Shown here one piece after another: positions 31,737 to 42,882 of a stretch of DNA of 64,000 nucleotides. The DNA is from Chaetoderma sp. LZ-2023a (Eukaryota > Mollusca > Caudofoveata > Chaetodermatida > Chaetodermatidae): contig CM067360.1 of assembly GCA_034401795.1 (NCBI GenBank), positions 125,698,883-125,762,882 on the forward strand, in the 5' to 3' direction. The notes under the pieces were generated by a model, which was not told the origin of the DNA, searched no databases, and was given only the letters and a program-made list of their open reading frames with translations. Every line of letters begins with the position of its first letter. Positions within the stretch are counted from its first letter, which is position 1. Both the position numbers and the translations under genes were made by a program.

Positions 31737-31931
31737 GCCAATAAATTAGCAAAGAGGAAGTGCTAGTCTGCGCATGTGCGGTGGTGGGGCTGGCATCCGC
31801 CGGACAGCACTCCCGACTCCCTGCCCAGTAGGGGCACCTAACTGTTTTTATTCTGAGTGTTTATTGAGTGCAAGCCGATATTTAGCAATATCAAAGAGTA
31901 TTAGGGAGGTAAGTATACTCTTGAAGTGAAA
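31737..31931 (-). repeat. Gag-side terminal repeat of DIRS EB
   Basis: The complement of 18399-18615 apart from the tip. The NRF-1-like palindrome is mutated here (tgcgcatgtgcgg). Confidence 0.85.
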
Positions 31932-32205
31932 TTAACCCTTTATAAGTCAAATTTTCTCAAGAAATTCAAAATGATTGCTTATTAAATGTCCATATGCATG
32001 CCAAGAGAAGAGTATTTTTGAAAATTTATCAGTGGAATGACTGGCTCATTTATCGAGCCAGTCGTTATCGAGCCAGTCGTTATCGAGCCAGTCATTCCAG
32101 TGATAAATTTTCAAAAATAGTCTTATCTTGGCCTGCAAATGGACATTTCTCAATACCACTGCAGAGGCCGGTTCTGACCAGCTTGACCATTACAGGGCTA
32201 GATGA
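31932..32205. repeat. M1 MITE copy next to DIRS EB
   Basis: It begins ttaaccctttataagtcaaa and ends gcttgaccattacaggg. The central cgttatcgagccagt motif is repeated three times, an internal expansion. DIRS EB ends exactly at its TTAA. Confidence 0.75.
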
Positions 32206-32236
32206 AGATGGACATCATCTGTAATATAATAATTAC

Positions 32237-32335
32237 CTTGTCAAGAACATCCAGGGTTGCACCTTTCTCCTGTAGATAATTGAGAATATCAATGAATCCT
32301 CCACTAGCTGCCATATGTACTGCTGTCTCTCCATG
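32237..32335 (-). CDS. DAPK1-like: DAPK-like exon: second ankyrin unit
   Basis: A 99-bp, 33-codon exon between ttgttatcttaag| and gacaag|gtaatt, phase 0. It encodes HGETAVHMAASGGFIDIL then NYLQEKGATLDVLDK, one ankyrin repeat. It aligns by eye with DAPK1's second unit (both start HG, keep AA.G., and end DV.DK). It lies between the exons at 38692-38579 and 17249-17151. Confidence 0.85.
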
Positions 32336-33537
32336 CTTAAGATAACAAAATGACAGTGTTAATTAACCCTCTAACACTCAAGGCAGCCCAAAACAGCTTC
32401 TACACAGGTCTGGATAAATGCTCATTTGTAGACTGGTGGTAAAATTGAAAAAATAATCTCTTGGTCTACAAATGGACATTTTTAATGAGAAAATTGAAAT
32501 TCTTCTGAACAAATGCGAGGGTTAAATGGTTAACTGGCATAACCAGGCATTGCCACTCATCATCAAGTTACATTATCTCGTAGCTATGTATGCTCTAACT
32601 GTCTCTGTCATAACTGTACATACCTAACACTCTACAGATCAAATGTACAACAGGAGCAAATCAGTAATTGCAAATCCTCGCCCGCCTGCATTTTGTCACA
32701 TTGTAATGATTCTTTTATTTTCCAGATTTTTTTATCATGACCAAAATTGTGGAATCCTAACATAGTCACAACCTGTCTTGTGTTAAATTTTTAGCCAAAT
32801 CGAATCAGTGATTTCCTAGATATCCATGATCTATCCAATCAGGAACCAGGTTTTTTTTATGCGGATCAAGGGTCAAATTCTGGCAATCATCTCTCCTGAT
32901 AAAATCCTTTGCTGCGTTAAAATTTTAGCCTTATCAGATCGGTAGGGCTTTTTTGACAGATGCACGCACGCACACACACCTGAATTCAGTACGGTCTTAC
33001 CCCTTAAAATGTTAAGTGTAATAAGTGAGATAATGAATATATCTTATAAATAACCAATCATGGGAAAACACAATTCATATTTGAATACTTTTCTCCGATA
33101 TATCTGGCTACTTCTTAACCCTTTCCCCAGTGAATTCCCCTCATTTTAAACGCTATCACAATGGCTTCCAGTTAAATTAATTTCAAAATATTTAACAGAA
33201 TAAGTTTTATATTTTAAAGAATGTACTTTTTCACGGAATTGTTGCTGATACACCGAGTCTCTCTTATAGATTGATATTTATTAATATTATAATTATAGAA
33301 AATGTCCATTTGAAGATCAAGAGATTATCTTTGAAAATGTACCATTGGACTGACTGGGTCAGTTTAACCAGAATTGTGGTTTTGCAACCACGGAGCTCGT
33401 CTGTTGATATAATTCTACATATAAGGGTCATTTGCAAAAGGTTAACTATTATGATTATATAAAATAAAGTAGTGATATATATATTCATTACTAATGCTAT
33501 TTATGAAGGCCTAATAGTTTAGCTGTAACAGAGCTAC
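32336..33537. other. Intronic DNA with decayed repeats
   Basis: It contains an M1-like remnant (about 32360-32525), a dispersed repeat about 32690-32960 related to 40170-40460 (gtggaatcctaacatagtca / gtggaatcctagtgtatggtc type), and a half M1 near 33290-33370. No gene is recognised. Confidence 0.5.
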
Positions 33538-34628
33538 CGTAAAAATTCCGCTAAAGGACGCAGTTTTTTTGGTCAAAATACATCTACTAGAAAGGGTGGT
33601 GCGTCCTATAATCGAGAACATTCCTTCCGCACATTTTTGGGTCGAAATTTTTCTTAAAAATTCACAGATTATACCACGGAAATTGAACTAAATGTTACCC
33701 TAGACAATTCGCGCTGCCTGACGACTATGTTTAATGTATACTAAAAAAACACCAAGCGGAAGTGAAATTATTAAATTGGGGCGCCTAAATATTGCTTATT
33801 CTTTAATACATATCACTTATTACATCAAAATTAATCCAGAATTTGACATAAAATGGCGTCGAGAAAAGATACGTGTATAAATCACGTGATTCGCCTCCAA
33901 TCGCAAAAGATCTTTATTCTAATTAGAGTGAGTACTCGGATCTAAATATTCTGGACTCGGAAATTGCTATATATCATCATTGCGCAATAGGAACTGAATG
34001 TTCCTGTACCCGTTTGATAACCAACTCCCGTTAGCGCATAAGATTACACAGCGCCTCCAATCACAAAAGAGCCAGATAACCAACTCCCGTTAGCGCATAA
34101 GATCACACAGCGCCTCCAAACGCAAGAGTCATTACAACTAGTGACCATCTGAATATTCCCATACCCGTTTTAGAACCAACTCCCGTTAACGCTTAAGATT
34201 ACACAGCGCCTCCAATCACAAAAGAGCCAGATAACCAACTCCTGTTAGCGCATAAGATCACACAGCGCCTCCAAACGCAAAAGAGCCATTACAATCTGTT
34301 TCTATCACGCAATTTGTATGTTTTCAAGGAGACATTTTATGCCAAAATTAGATTGATTTTGATGTAACAAACAATCTTTATTGAAGATACACGATATTTA
34401 GGCGGTCCTATTTAATAATTTCTCTTCCACCATGATAATTTTAATCATGCATTAAACAAAGCGCTGAGTGATGGTTATTTTTTATACCAATTTTCGATTT
34501 TTTAAAGGTACGTTTTTTCTAAATTTAACAGCGTCTTATACTTGATTATGAGTTTTTTGGGCGGATTTTGGTCAAATTTGGGACAGCGTCCTATATTCGA
34601 GGGCGGCCTTTAGTCAAGAAATTACGGT
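33530..34628. mobile_element. Non-autonomous TIR transposon, probably hAT-type
   Basis: The left end is taccgtaaaaattccgctaa and the right end is the complement of taccgtaatttcttgacta. The flanks aacagagc (before) and aacagaaa (after) could be a decayed 8-bp duplication. The interior holds four copies of a roughly 75-bp block with aaccaactcccgttagcgca between about 34010 and 34290. The region 34360-34460 resembles the interior of the hAT-like element at 6991-8095. No transposase. Confidence 0.65.
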
Positions 34629-34927
34629 AAACAGAAAAGTTAAACAGTATGTCAAGCTAAACAAACTAGTGGATATCCTCGATGCTTAAAGATGAAGCTT
34701 GCCGGTTTGACTTATTTCTACAGTTAGGAATGTTATTTGTACAAGGTTGCAGATTTTCATTTTCCTTACAAGAGAGGTCATAATAATGCATGCTGGTTGT
34801 ATTTATTGTATGTGACAATGGTGTCATTTGTTAAAATTATATAAGCCGTTGTTCAATTACATTTAAATTTAATTTAATTAAACATCTTCGAAATGTTTGT
34901 TTAACAAACCTTAATGAACCTAAAATA

Positions 34928-35146
34928 ATGTTTAGTCAGTCTGTTAAAAAGGAAATGCAGAGGTTGCAAAATGACATGCTTCGAGTTCCCACATTGAAAT
35001 TCCTGAATAACTTGGACAAAAACAACTTTACTGTACTTTTCCACAATGCTAGATCATTGAGAAAACATATACCAGGCATCAGGAATGATCTATATTTTAA
35101 CACGAGTGACATATGTCTTTATGGTAAAAGGGTAAAAATAAGTTGA
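34928..35146 (+). pseudogene. Endonuclease-domain fragment of a LINE or Helitron-type element
   Basis: The 72-codon stretch contains FTVLFHNARSLRKHIPGIRN and then SDICLYG. This resembles the start of an APE-like endonuclease (N.RSL.KH......D...SDI.L..ET). The expected ET dyad is lost and the frame ends, so it is a remnant. Confidence 0.5.
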
Positions 35147-35519
35147 TGTAAAAATCATTAATAACCAGAAGTGCAAATATGGACAGTGCCGACACCGACG
35201 ATTTAGACAAACTTCGTTAGCCATATGCAGCGCTTTCTGCTGTGTGTGTGCGTGCGTGCATGTGCACATGCATGTGCGCTATTGTGCATGCACGCTACTG
35301 CGCATGCACTACTTTAACCATTAGGATCAGCACTGAAAGAATGGCATCTCTCTTACAGTGCAAGTGATTCAGCTGGGAATGTGACGTGATAAACACTGAT
35401 AGATAATAAAAGATATGTAACTTTAATTAAAATTATATATATTTATAACACCAAAATATGTTTAATCCATGACCCTTAGCATGGATTAGTGCATTAAAAT
35501 GAAGCACAGACGGAGACAA

Positions 35520-36115
35520 TTTTGACCTTGTCTAGGAGGAGTGGCATTACAATTGACTGGTGCCCACTTTTGACCCCGTCCCCTACCTTCAGTTTGACCC
35601 AAGAACAAAATAATTCGTTGTAATCTAGTCTACTAATCATGTGCTTAAAAATGATATGCGACATTACCACCTTTGGAAAAATTTCATTTTTGACACCCCC
35701 AACTCCCCTTGTGTGGCATACCAAAATTGTGTGTCAGGCACATCCCTGGCCATATGTGCAATCATCCTCAAAGTTTCAAGTTTCTATCTGAAATGGTTTA
35801 GGAACGGCATTACAATTGATTGATGCTCAGTTTTGACCTTTTGACCCTGCCCCCTACCCTCAGTTTGACCCAAAATCAAAATAATTCCTTGTAATGTAGT
35901 CTACTAATCATGTGCTTAAAAATGATATGCGACATGAACACCTTTGGAAAAATTTAATTTGGAAACACCGCTACCCCCCCACCCCCAACCCCCAGCCCCC
36001 ACCCACTGGGAAGGGTCAGACCAAAATTCCAAGTGTCATGCACATGCCTGGCCATATGTGCAATCATCTCCAAAGTTTCAAATTTCTATCTGAAATGGTC
36101 TAGGAGTTACATTAC
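35520..36115. repeat. Tandem pair of a roughly 263-bp unit
   Basis: ggcattacaattga at 35543 recurs at 35806. Each unit contains tgtgcttaaaaatgatatgc and ccatatgtgcaatcatc. A third unit begins near 36105 but stops. The DNA from 35147 to 35519 holds gtgc/catg-rich low-complexity sequence and no gene. Confidence 0.75.
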
Positions 36116-36532
36116 AAAAGTGTCATGTAAAATCATCCCCAAGGCTCTATGCCTAATAGTTTATCCATAAAGGAGCTAAACACAAAGCTTAACCATTCTG
36201 CTCTAAAATGTCTACGTCCAGCTAAATGCAAAACCTAACGTGAAATAACAGAGTTCGTGAGCGGAAAATGTAGGGGATAACATTATAAATGGATTGTTGT
36301 AAAAATATACATGTAGCAATAAGGCTGTATATCAAGTTTGGTGGCTGTATGCCTGATAGGATTGCTGCCATAGCAGAGCTAAACGCACAACGTAACCAAA
36401 ATTGGACACCGCAGCCGCCAACGCCGCCGCCGGACACCACGCCCAGTATCTCATCTCTTCTGTTTGCTGAACAGGCGAGCTAAAAAATACTGTTCTCTTG
36501 GCCAGAAAATTGACAATTCTCAATAACACTGC
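36116..36532. repeat. Dispersed repeat end with proline-rich spurious frame, plus M1 remnant
   Basis: 36400-36485 holds gccaacgccgccgccggaca and aacaggcgagctaaaaaa, a repeat terminus of the kind I associate with bivalve genomes. The stretch 36490-36532 is the right half of an M1 MITE that leads into the minisatellite. Confidence 0.5.
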
Positions 36533-38359
36533 AAAGGATATCTTTGGCCAGGGTGATTGTTAAAGGATATCTTTGGCCAGGGTGATTGTTAAAGGATATC
36601 TTTGGCCAGGGTGATTGTTAAAGGATATCTTTGGCCAGGGTGATTGTTAAAGGATATCTTTGGCCCGGGTGATTGTTAAAGGATATCTTTGGCCAGGGTG
36701 ATTGTTAAAGGATATCTTTGGCCAGGGTGATTGTTAAAGGATATCTTTGGCCCGGGTGATTGTTAAAGGATATCTTTGGCCCGGGTGATTGTTAAAGGAT
36801 ATCTTTGGCCCGGATGATTGTTAAAGGATATCTTTGGCCAGGGTGATTGTTAAAGGATATCTTTGGCCAGGGTGATTGTTAAAGGATATCTTTGGCCAGG
36901 GTGATTGTTAAAGGATATCTTTGGGCCGGGTGATTGTTAAAGGATATCTTTGGCCCGGATGATTGTTAAAGGATATCTTTGGCCAGGGTGACTGTTAAAG
37001 GATATCTTTGGCCCGGGTGATTGTTAAAGGATATCTTTGGCCAGGGTGATTGTTAAAGGATATCTTTGGCCAGGGTGATTGTTAAAGGATATCTTTGGCC
37101 AGGGTGATTGCTAAAGGATATCTTTGGCCCGGGTGATTGCTAAAGGATATCTTTGGCCCGGATGATTGTTAAAGGATATCTTTGACCAGGGTGATTGTTA
37201 AAGGATATCTTTGGCCCGGGTGATTGTTAAAGGATATCTTTGGCCAGGGTGATTGTTAAAGGATATCTTTGGCCAGGGTGATTGTTAAAGGATATCTTTG
37301 GCCCGGGTGATTGTTAAAGGATATCTTTGGCCAGGGTGATTGTTAAAGGATATCTTTGGCCAGGGTGATTGTTAAAGGATATCTTTGGCCAGGGTGATTG
37401 TTAAAGGATATCTTTGGCCCGGGTGATTGTTAAAGGATATCTTTGGCCAGGGTGATTGTTAAAGGATATCTTTGGCCAGGGTGATTGTTAAAGGATATCT
37501 TTGGCCCGGGTGATTGTTTAAGGATATCTTTGGCCCGGGTGATTGTTAAAGGATATCTTTGGCCAGGGTGATTGTTAAAGGATATCTTTGGCCAGGGTGA
37601 TTGTTAAAGGATATCTTTGGCCAGGGTGATTGCTAAAGGATATCTTTGGCCCGGGTGATTGCTAAAGGATATCTTTGGCCTGGATGATTGTTAAAGGATA
37701 TCTTTGGCCAGGGTGATTGTTAAAGGATATCTTTGGCCCGGGTGATTGTTAAAGGATATCTTTGGCCAGGGTGATTGTTAAAGGATATCTTTGGCCAGGG
37801 TGATTGTTAAAGGATATCTTTGGCCAGGGTGATTGTTAAAGGATATCTTTGGCCAAGGTGATTGTTAAAGGATATCTTTGGCCAGGGTGATTGTTAAAGG
37901 ATATCTTTGGCCCGGGTGATTGTTAAAGGATATCTTTGGCCAGGATGATTGTTAAAGGATATCTTTGGCCAGGGTGATTGTTAAAGGATATCTTTGGCCA
38001 GGGTGATTGTTAAAGGATATCTTTGGCCAGGGTGATTGTTAAAGGATATCTTTGGCCAGGGTGATTGTTAAAGGATATCTTTGGCCAGGGTGATTGTTAA
38101 AGGATATCTTTGGCCAGGGTGATTGTTAAAGGATATCTTTGGCCCGGGTGATTGTTAAAGGATATGTTTGGCCAGGATGATTGTTAAAGGATATCTTTGG
38201 CCAGGGTGATTGTTAAAGGATATCTTTGGCCCGGGTGATTGTCAAAGGATATCTTTGGCCAGGGTGATTGTTAAAGGATATCTTTGGCCAGGGTGATTGC
38301 TAAAGGATATCTTTGGCCAGGGTGATTGTTAAAGGATATCTTTGACCAGGGTGATTGTT
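36533..38359. repeat. 29-bp minisatellite, exactly 63 units
   Basis: The unit is aaaggatatctttggccagg followed by gtgattgtt. 1827 bp divided by 29 is 63.0, and reading through I find no insertion or deletion in any unit, only substitutions. The main variant positions are cca/ccc before gg, ggg/gga before tga, and gtt/gct at the end. The array lies in the DAPK intron between 38578 and 32336 and ends at aaaggcctagc. Confidence 0.97.
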
Positions 38360-38578
38360 AAAGGCCTAGCTCATTATTATGCTTAACAATCAAACCCTTT
38401 TCTCTCCCATCAGCTGCTATGCCATTCACTCCAGTCTATTCAGTCACAATTTCAGTGTATGCGTGCATGCATGCATGTTTGTGTGCCTGCTTGCTTGCAT
38501 TACATGTATAAGTGGGGTGCAGGCAGATGTATGCATGTGCTCATGCGGGTGTGTGTATTTGTGCACCGATGGTTTCAC

Positions 38579-38692
38579 CTGATTAGCCTGATTGATGTCA
38601 ATGTTTTGTGCTTCACCCAGCAGTTCTCTGATACCATACACATTGCCTTCCTCACAGGCACAGAACAGAGCTGTCATTACAAAGTTATCCCC
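38579..38692 (-). CDS. DAPK1-like: DAPK-like exon: linker and first ankyrin unit
   Basis: A 114-bp, 38-codon exon between ttttctttgttaatag| and aatcag|gtgaaa, phase 0. It encodes GDNFVMTALFCACEEGN then VYGIRELLGEAQNIDINQAN and Q. DAPK1 has DSFVMKAI....DNV.GL..LLG....DVNQ.NK at this place, so the correspondence includes the FVM start, the LLG turn and the NQ end. The flanking phase-0 exons fit the same order. Confidence 0.88.
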
Positions 38693-39212
38693 CTATTAAC
38701 AAAGAAAACAAAAGGGATCAACTTAAGACAAATAGAGGCACATATTAATGAAAAGAGGCCAACATAGACACTAGACAATCATAAGGTCAGTATGGAAAAT
38801 CCAGGGGTCAAGATGACCAGAAGAGAATACATGAATAAGCCAAGTATACCACAGCAAATTGAAAAACCAATATTTTCAAGTCAAATGATAATATAGCAAC
38901 TAACTGGATTGACAGCTTTAAGTAACAAAATCTAGCATTGGACCACCATATTTCTACTTGTGCGTTCATCACAGCAATATTTTTTAGAAATACTGCTTGG
39001 GAACACCAGATTTCAGCTTTGGACTTTCAGATTTCAGCTGGGGCCGCCCAGGTTTCAGGGTGTCGGGTCCCTTGGGACCTCTAAAATTTAGATGTCATGA
39101 GAAACACTATTTGCAAATGAGCTGTATTAATTCCTGTATATAAACCCTGTAAATATTTGGTGTGTTGACCTGATGACATGCATTTATATGCCAAAAATAA
39201 ATAAAGTAGTGT
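38693..39212. other. Intronic DNA, nothing recognised
   Basis: No ORF, repeat boundary or RNA gene can be supported here. Confidence 0.5.
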
Positions 39213-39447
39213 TTAACCCTTTAATGGTCAAGTCGGCCAAATCTGGCTTTTGCGGTGCTCCTGAGGTATGTTCACTTGCATGCCAGAAGAGTATTTTTGA
39301 AAATTTACAACTCGTATGCCTGGCTCGATAACCGAGCCAGTCATTCTAGTGGTAAATTTTCAAAAATAGTCTTCTCCTGGCCTGCGAATGGACACTATAA
39401 GTAAATATTTTCAATTTCTTGACCAAATTTGACCATCAAAGGGTTAA
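39213..39447. repeat. M1 MITE, best-preserved copy with TTAA at both ends
   Basis: It begins ttaaccctttaatggtcaag and ends cttgaccaaatttgaccatc then aaagggttaa. TTAA occurs at 39213-39216 and 39444-39447. The centre is the palindrome gcctggctcgataaccgagc. TTAA duplication and CCCTTT tips point to piggyBac-type mobilisation. Confidence 0.85.
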
Positions 39448-39517
39448 AGAGATCATATTTTACTCCATTTATCATTAACAACAGACTAACATGGCTACCA
39501 CAACTGCTAAAGATCAA

Positions 39518-39981
39518 GGGCTTGTTTTCGCGAATGACTTTGTTCGTGGAAAAATGGACCCAGGAACCACTGACCACGGACCAGAAACGCCAAAACGGCA
39601 TTTATGTAAATTGACATGGCTTGCCGATTGCAATTTCGTGGCAATGTTCTGAACCAACAAACATTCTAAATTGCGTTAACTTTATCAATTAATTTGATCG
39701 TAATTCGATTTAGACTTTAAAAAAATGTAAATCGCAGACGACAGCATACACTAAAATATTGACGAGATCTCGTCATTCAAATAAGTTGTAAAATTTAGCT
39801 GGCCACCGTCATCTTGAAATTTATGAACCAGTAACCATTGGCAACAACGAACCGAGATCAAAACTCAGACACTGGTTCGACGAAGCAAGTCAGTAAATCT
39901 TCAACTTCCGGAATGCCAAAACGTACGAACCACGGACTGCGTCAGTGATTCACTGAATCCATCAGTCGCGAAAACAGGCCC
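39518..39981. repeat. Short TIR element (gggcttgttttcgcga ends)
   Basis: The left end gggcttgttttcgcga and the right end tcgcgaaaacaggccc are inverted with one mismatch. Inside the right arm, ttcagtgaatcactga-type sequence is also palindromic. 464 bp, non-coding, superfamily unknown. Confidence 0.65.
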
Positions 39982-40839
39982 GAAATTAGAGGGATTGGTT
40001 AAAACTACATTCCAATTATGATAATTTCTTATATATAATTCTGCTGATCTTTGTGATGAGATTTATGCAAATTAATATGAAACTAAGTGTAGAAAATAAT
40101 GAGTGAGAATTTCAAATGCTAATTTTGATCAGAAATTGCAATGGATATTATTTAGAAATTGCAGATCCTGATCCTCCAGTTTTTGTCCCATTGTAAATTT
40201 TCAGATTTTCTGGATTTCTTCGGATCACGCCAACGGTTGTGGAATCCTAGTGTATGGTCGCACCAATTCTTGTGTTAAAATTTGAGCAAAATCGGACTAG
40301 TAGTTTCCAAGACATGCATAGATCCAGAATTTGATCCACTCCAGATTCTTTCATCCGCATCATAGACACAGTCTGGAAATCATCTTTCACGGAAACTTTC
40401 TTCGTGGTGTTAAAATTTGAGCGAAATCCAATCAGTAGTTTTTTAGATACAGGTGTGGACAGACACACAGACAGACCCGATTACAATATCACTTAACGGG
40501 GCGAAGGTAATGATCTGAACCATGGGCATAATTTCAATCTAATTTTGTGGCATTCTATCAAATAACTTTTTTTATTGATATTGATAGTTTTATACATGGA
40601 AAACTTTGGGGTCATTACAGATAATCAGAGGTCAACATGAATAATTAAAGGTCAACATGTATAATCAGAGGTCATATACATAGTTCAAACTGTGCAACCA
40701 GAGAATAGCTTGAACAAATACCTGAAAGCAGCTTGCAGAAATGATGGACTCAAGGCATACATGAACTGAATAGACCCAACAGTGCCAATCAATTTATCTA
40801 CTAGTGGGTGTGGTATAAAATCAAAATCTAGACTCTTAC
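39982..40839. repeat. Intronic DNA with a decayed dispersed repeat
   Basis: At 40170-40460 is a repeat whose two halves resemble each other (gttaaaatttgagc-aaatc twice) and resemble 32690-32960. A tandem ggtcaacatg/aataatcagagg stretch is at 40617-40675. No gene. Confidence 0.5.
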
Positions 40840-40944
40840 CTTGCCATTAAATGCGGATCGACTACCGAAAATGTCAGAACTTTCTGTCCTCAGTATAAGG
40901 CTTCTAGAGAGGCGATTGCACAGAGTAACGACTTTCATTGATTG
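40840..40944 (-). CDS. DAPK1-like: DAPK-like exon after the calmodulin-binding helix
   Basis: A 105-bp, 35-codon exon between atacttttag| and ggcaag|gtaaga, phase 0. It begins QSMKVVTLCNRLSRSLILR and ends DIFGSRSAFNGK. It continues RNRWK of the upstream exon, giving a join of the form WK|QSM. Vertebrate DAPK1 has WKQSVRLISLCQRLSRSFL here, so 14 or so of the first 19 residues are identical or similar. This segment connects the calmodulin-binding region to the ankyrin repeats. Confidence 0.9.
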
Positions 40945-41052
40945 CTAAAAGTATAAGACAGCCATAAGACAGGATGCTCAGGTGAATTAGACCAACTGAG
41001 ACTCAAATAAAGTTTGAGTCAATATAAACAAGAACAACAATCACAGATTGCT

Positions 41053-42530
41053 CAAGTATGGCCTCCATTCCGCCAAGCACAACCTTCCACCCAGATAGGT
41101 AAAGACCCCTTCAATAGAACAAGAGTTATCATCAGGAAACACACTATAATTTCATTAATTAGGATAGTGTGAGCTTGACCTTTTCCCGTTTGAGCCCAAA
41201 ATCGATAGGTTTCTTCCGAATGCCAAGGACAATCTCTCACCCAAAATTGGTAAAGATCCCTTTGATAAAACTCCAGTCACCATCCGTTAACAATATAATG
41301 CAATTAATTGGGTCGCCATGACCATGGGATCTGACCGTTTGACCACAACATCGTTAAGGTTCTTCAGAACACCAAGGAGAACCTCCCACATAAGATTGGT
41401 AAGGATCCCTTTAATAAACCTCATGTTAGCATCCAGAGATGCAATATAATTAGATTAATTGGGTCACTGTGACCTTGACCAAACACTTCAAACCCCTAAA
41501 ATGACAGTGTTTCAATTACAAGACATTTTTATACAAGAAAATTGTTGAATATTTTGAAATTAGTTACAGCTTTCAGGCTGTATAGTACTATCTTCGAATT
41601 AAGACACTGGAGTGTCAAATGTTAACAAGACCTCCGCAAATGGCACATAATACCCCATCATGATGACAAACTAATAAGAGCTATCAGAAAAAAGTGCTTT
41701 CTTCCTCAGACATCCAATGAATTTTCAAAGTGATCCGGTAAACGGTCATGGAGTCAACCCTCGGGGCTAATTTTCAAGATAGCCACCAATGGCTGATGGC
41801 CATATTGGATTTCAGGCAATCGTCGCTTTCGATAGGTTTCTTCCTCAAACCTAGTCCAGTCATCAGTTTCAGTGATCTGCTTAAAAGAAATGAAGTTATC
41901 GTCCGGAAACCAATTTTCAAGACGGCCGTTTGTGGCCATATTGGACTTCGAATCATCATCTATTTTGATAAGTTTATTCCTCAGACCTAGTCCAGTCATC
42001 CTATCACGTTTCAATGTGATCTGATAAAAGGTAATCGAGTTCGCATCCAGAAACAAATTTTCGAGATGGCCACTCTTGGCAGGCGGCCATCTTGGATCAA
42101 CGTCGATTTCGATAGACTTTCACCCAGACTTCGTACAACCCATGAAATTTCAAAGCGATCCGATAAACAGAAACAGAGCTATTATAATCCATTACAAGAT
42201 GGCTGTCCATGGCTGGAAGCCATCTTGGATTTCCAATCATCGACGATTTTGATAGGTTTCTTCTCCAAACCTAGTCTTCTTCTTCCATTTAAGTACAGAC
42301 CATCATCTGCTGCCACCCTATCAAGTTTCACCACAATCTCATAAATGGTAATAGCGCTCTCATCAAGAAATCAATTTTGAAGATGGCTGCCAGTGGCCAT
42401 TTTGGATTTCAGATCATCGTCGATTTCGATCGCTTTCTTTTCCAGACACAGTTCAAAACGTTTCAATGTGATCCGATAAATGGTACCAGAGTTATCATCC
42501 GGAAACCACACTGCGCCCACCCATCAACCC
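41053..42530. repeat. Two adjacent tandem arrays of roughly 150-bp units
   Basis: Array 1 (about 41053-41480) repeats a unit with aaagatcccttt-aataaaac and aattaattgggtc about three times. Array 2 (about 41720-42510) repeats a unit with attttcaagatggcc, atcttggatttc and gataggtttcttcc about five times. Units are diverged. The ORFs within them are repeat artefacts. From 40945 to 41052 nothing is seen. Confidence 0.7.
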
Positions 42531-42605
42531 GCCTGCCTGGCACCATCACATAATACCATGCCAATTTTTTGGCGGGGGGTATATATTGTCTAAGGAGCGA
42601 CATAA

Positions 42606-42820
42606 TAAACGAAGTCACAGATTTCTTTTTTCACGAGAGAGTTGTTATACTTACCTCCCTAACACTATGATATTTCCTAAATATCGACCTTCACTCAATA
42701 ACGCCAGATTAAAAAAAGATAGGTGCCCTTAATGGGAAGGTAGACAGGTGACAGTCAGCCAGATGCCGGCCCCAACCTCGCGCATGCGCAGACTGTCACT
42801 GCCTCAGCTTGACTATTGGC
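42606..42820 (-). repeat. Recombinase-side terminal repeat of DIRS D
   Basis: It is the complement of 57687-57860 apart from the tip. gcgcatgcgca is at 42780-42790. This is the intact version of the sequence that the hAT-like element interrupts in C. Confidence 0.85.
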
Positions 42821-42882
42821 CGACACATGCAACTTAAAAGCCTGACGACCCGAGCCTCTGTGGGGCGGAGAGGCCAGGTCCA

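Larger units (their letters stand above)
18399..31931 (-). mobile_element. DIRS retrotransposon EB (outer), split by insertion of DIRS A
   Basis: The left part is 18399-19575 and the right part 26652-31931, separated exactly by element A. Joining ...catacaggtgac to agaggaaatcagc... restores the recombinase reading seen uninterrupted in A (caggtgacagaggaaatc equivalent near 21311). Its ends are taaacgaaatcacgg and cttgaagtgaaa. The right end abuts ttaacccttt of an M1 MITE. Without A the element is 6457 bp. It lacks about 0.6 kb of the recombinase 3' region compared with A and has frameshifts and a stop in gag, so it is inactive. It lies in a DAPK intron in sense orientation. Confidence 0.9.

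Noticed and set aside
36289-36483. 64-codon proline-rich ORF
   Set aside because: It reads the GC-rich end of a dispersed repeat (ccgccaacgccgccgcc).
36533-38359. Direct-repeat array resembling a CRISPR by unit length
   Set aside because: Units of 29 bp are head-to-tail with no spacers, inside an intron of an animal gene.
39429-39614. Plus-strand ORF starting near a MITE end
   Set aside because: It spans the left end of the gggcttgttttcgcga TIR element; no domain.
41748-42344. Several 60-100-codon ORFs on both strands
   Set aside because: They read a tandem array of about 150-bp non-coding units.
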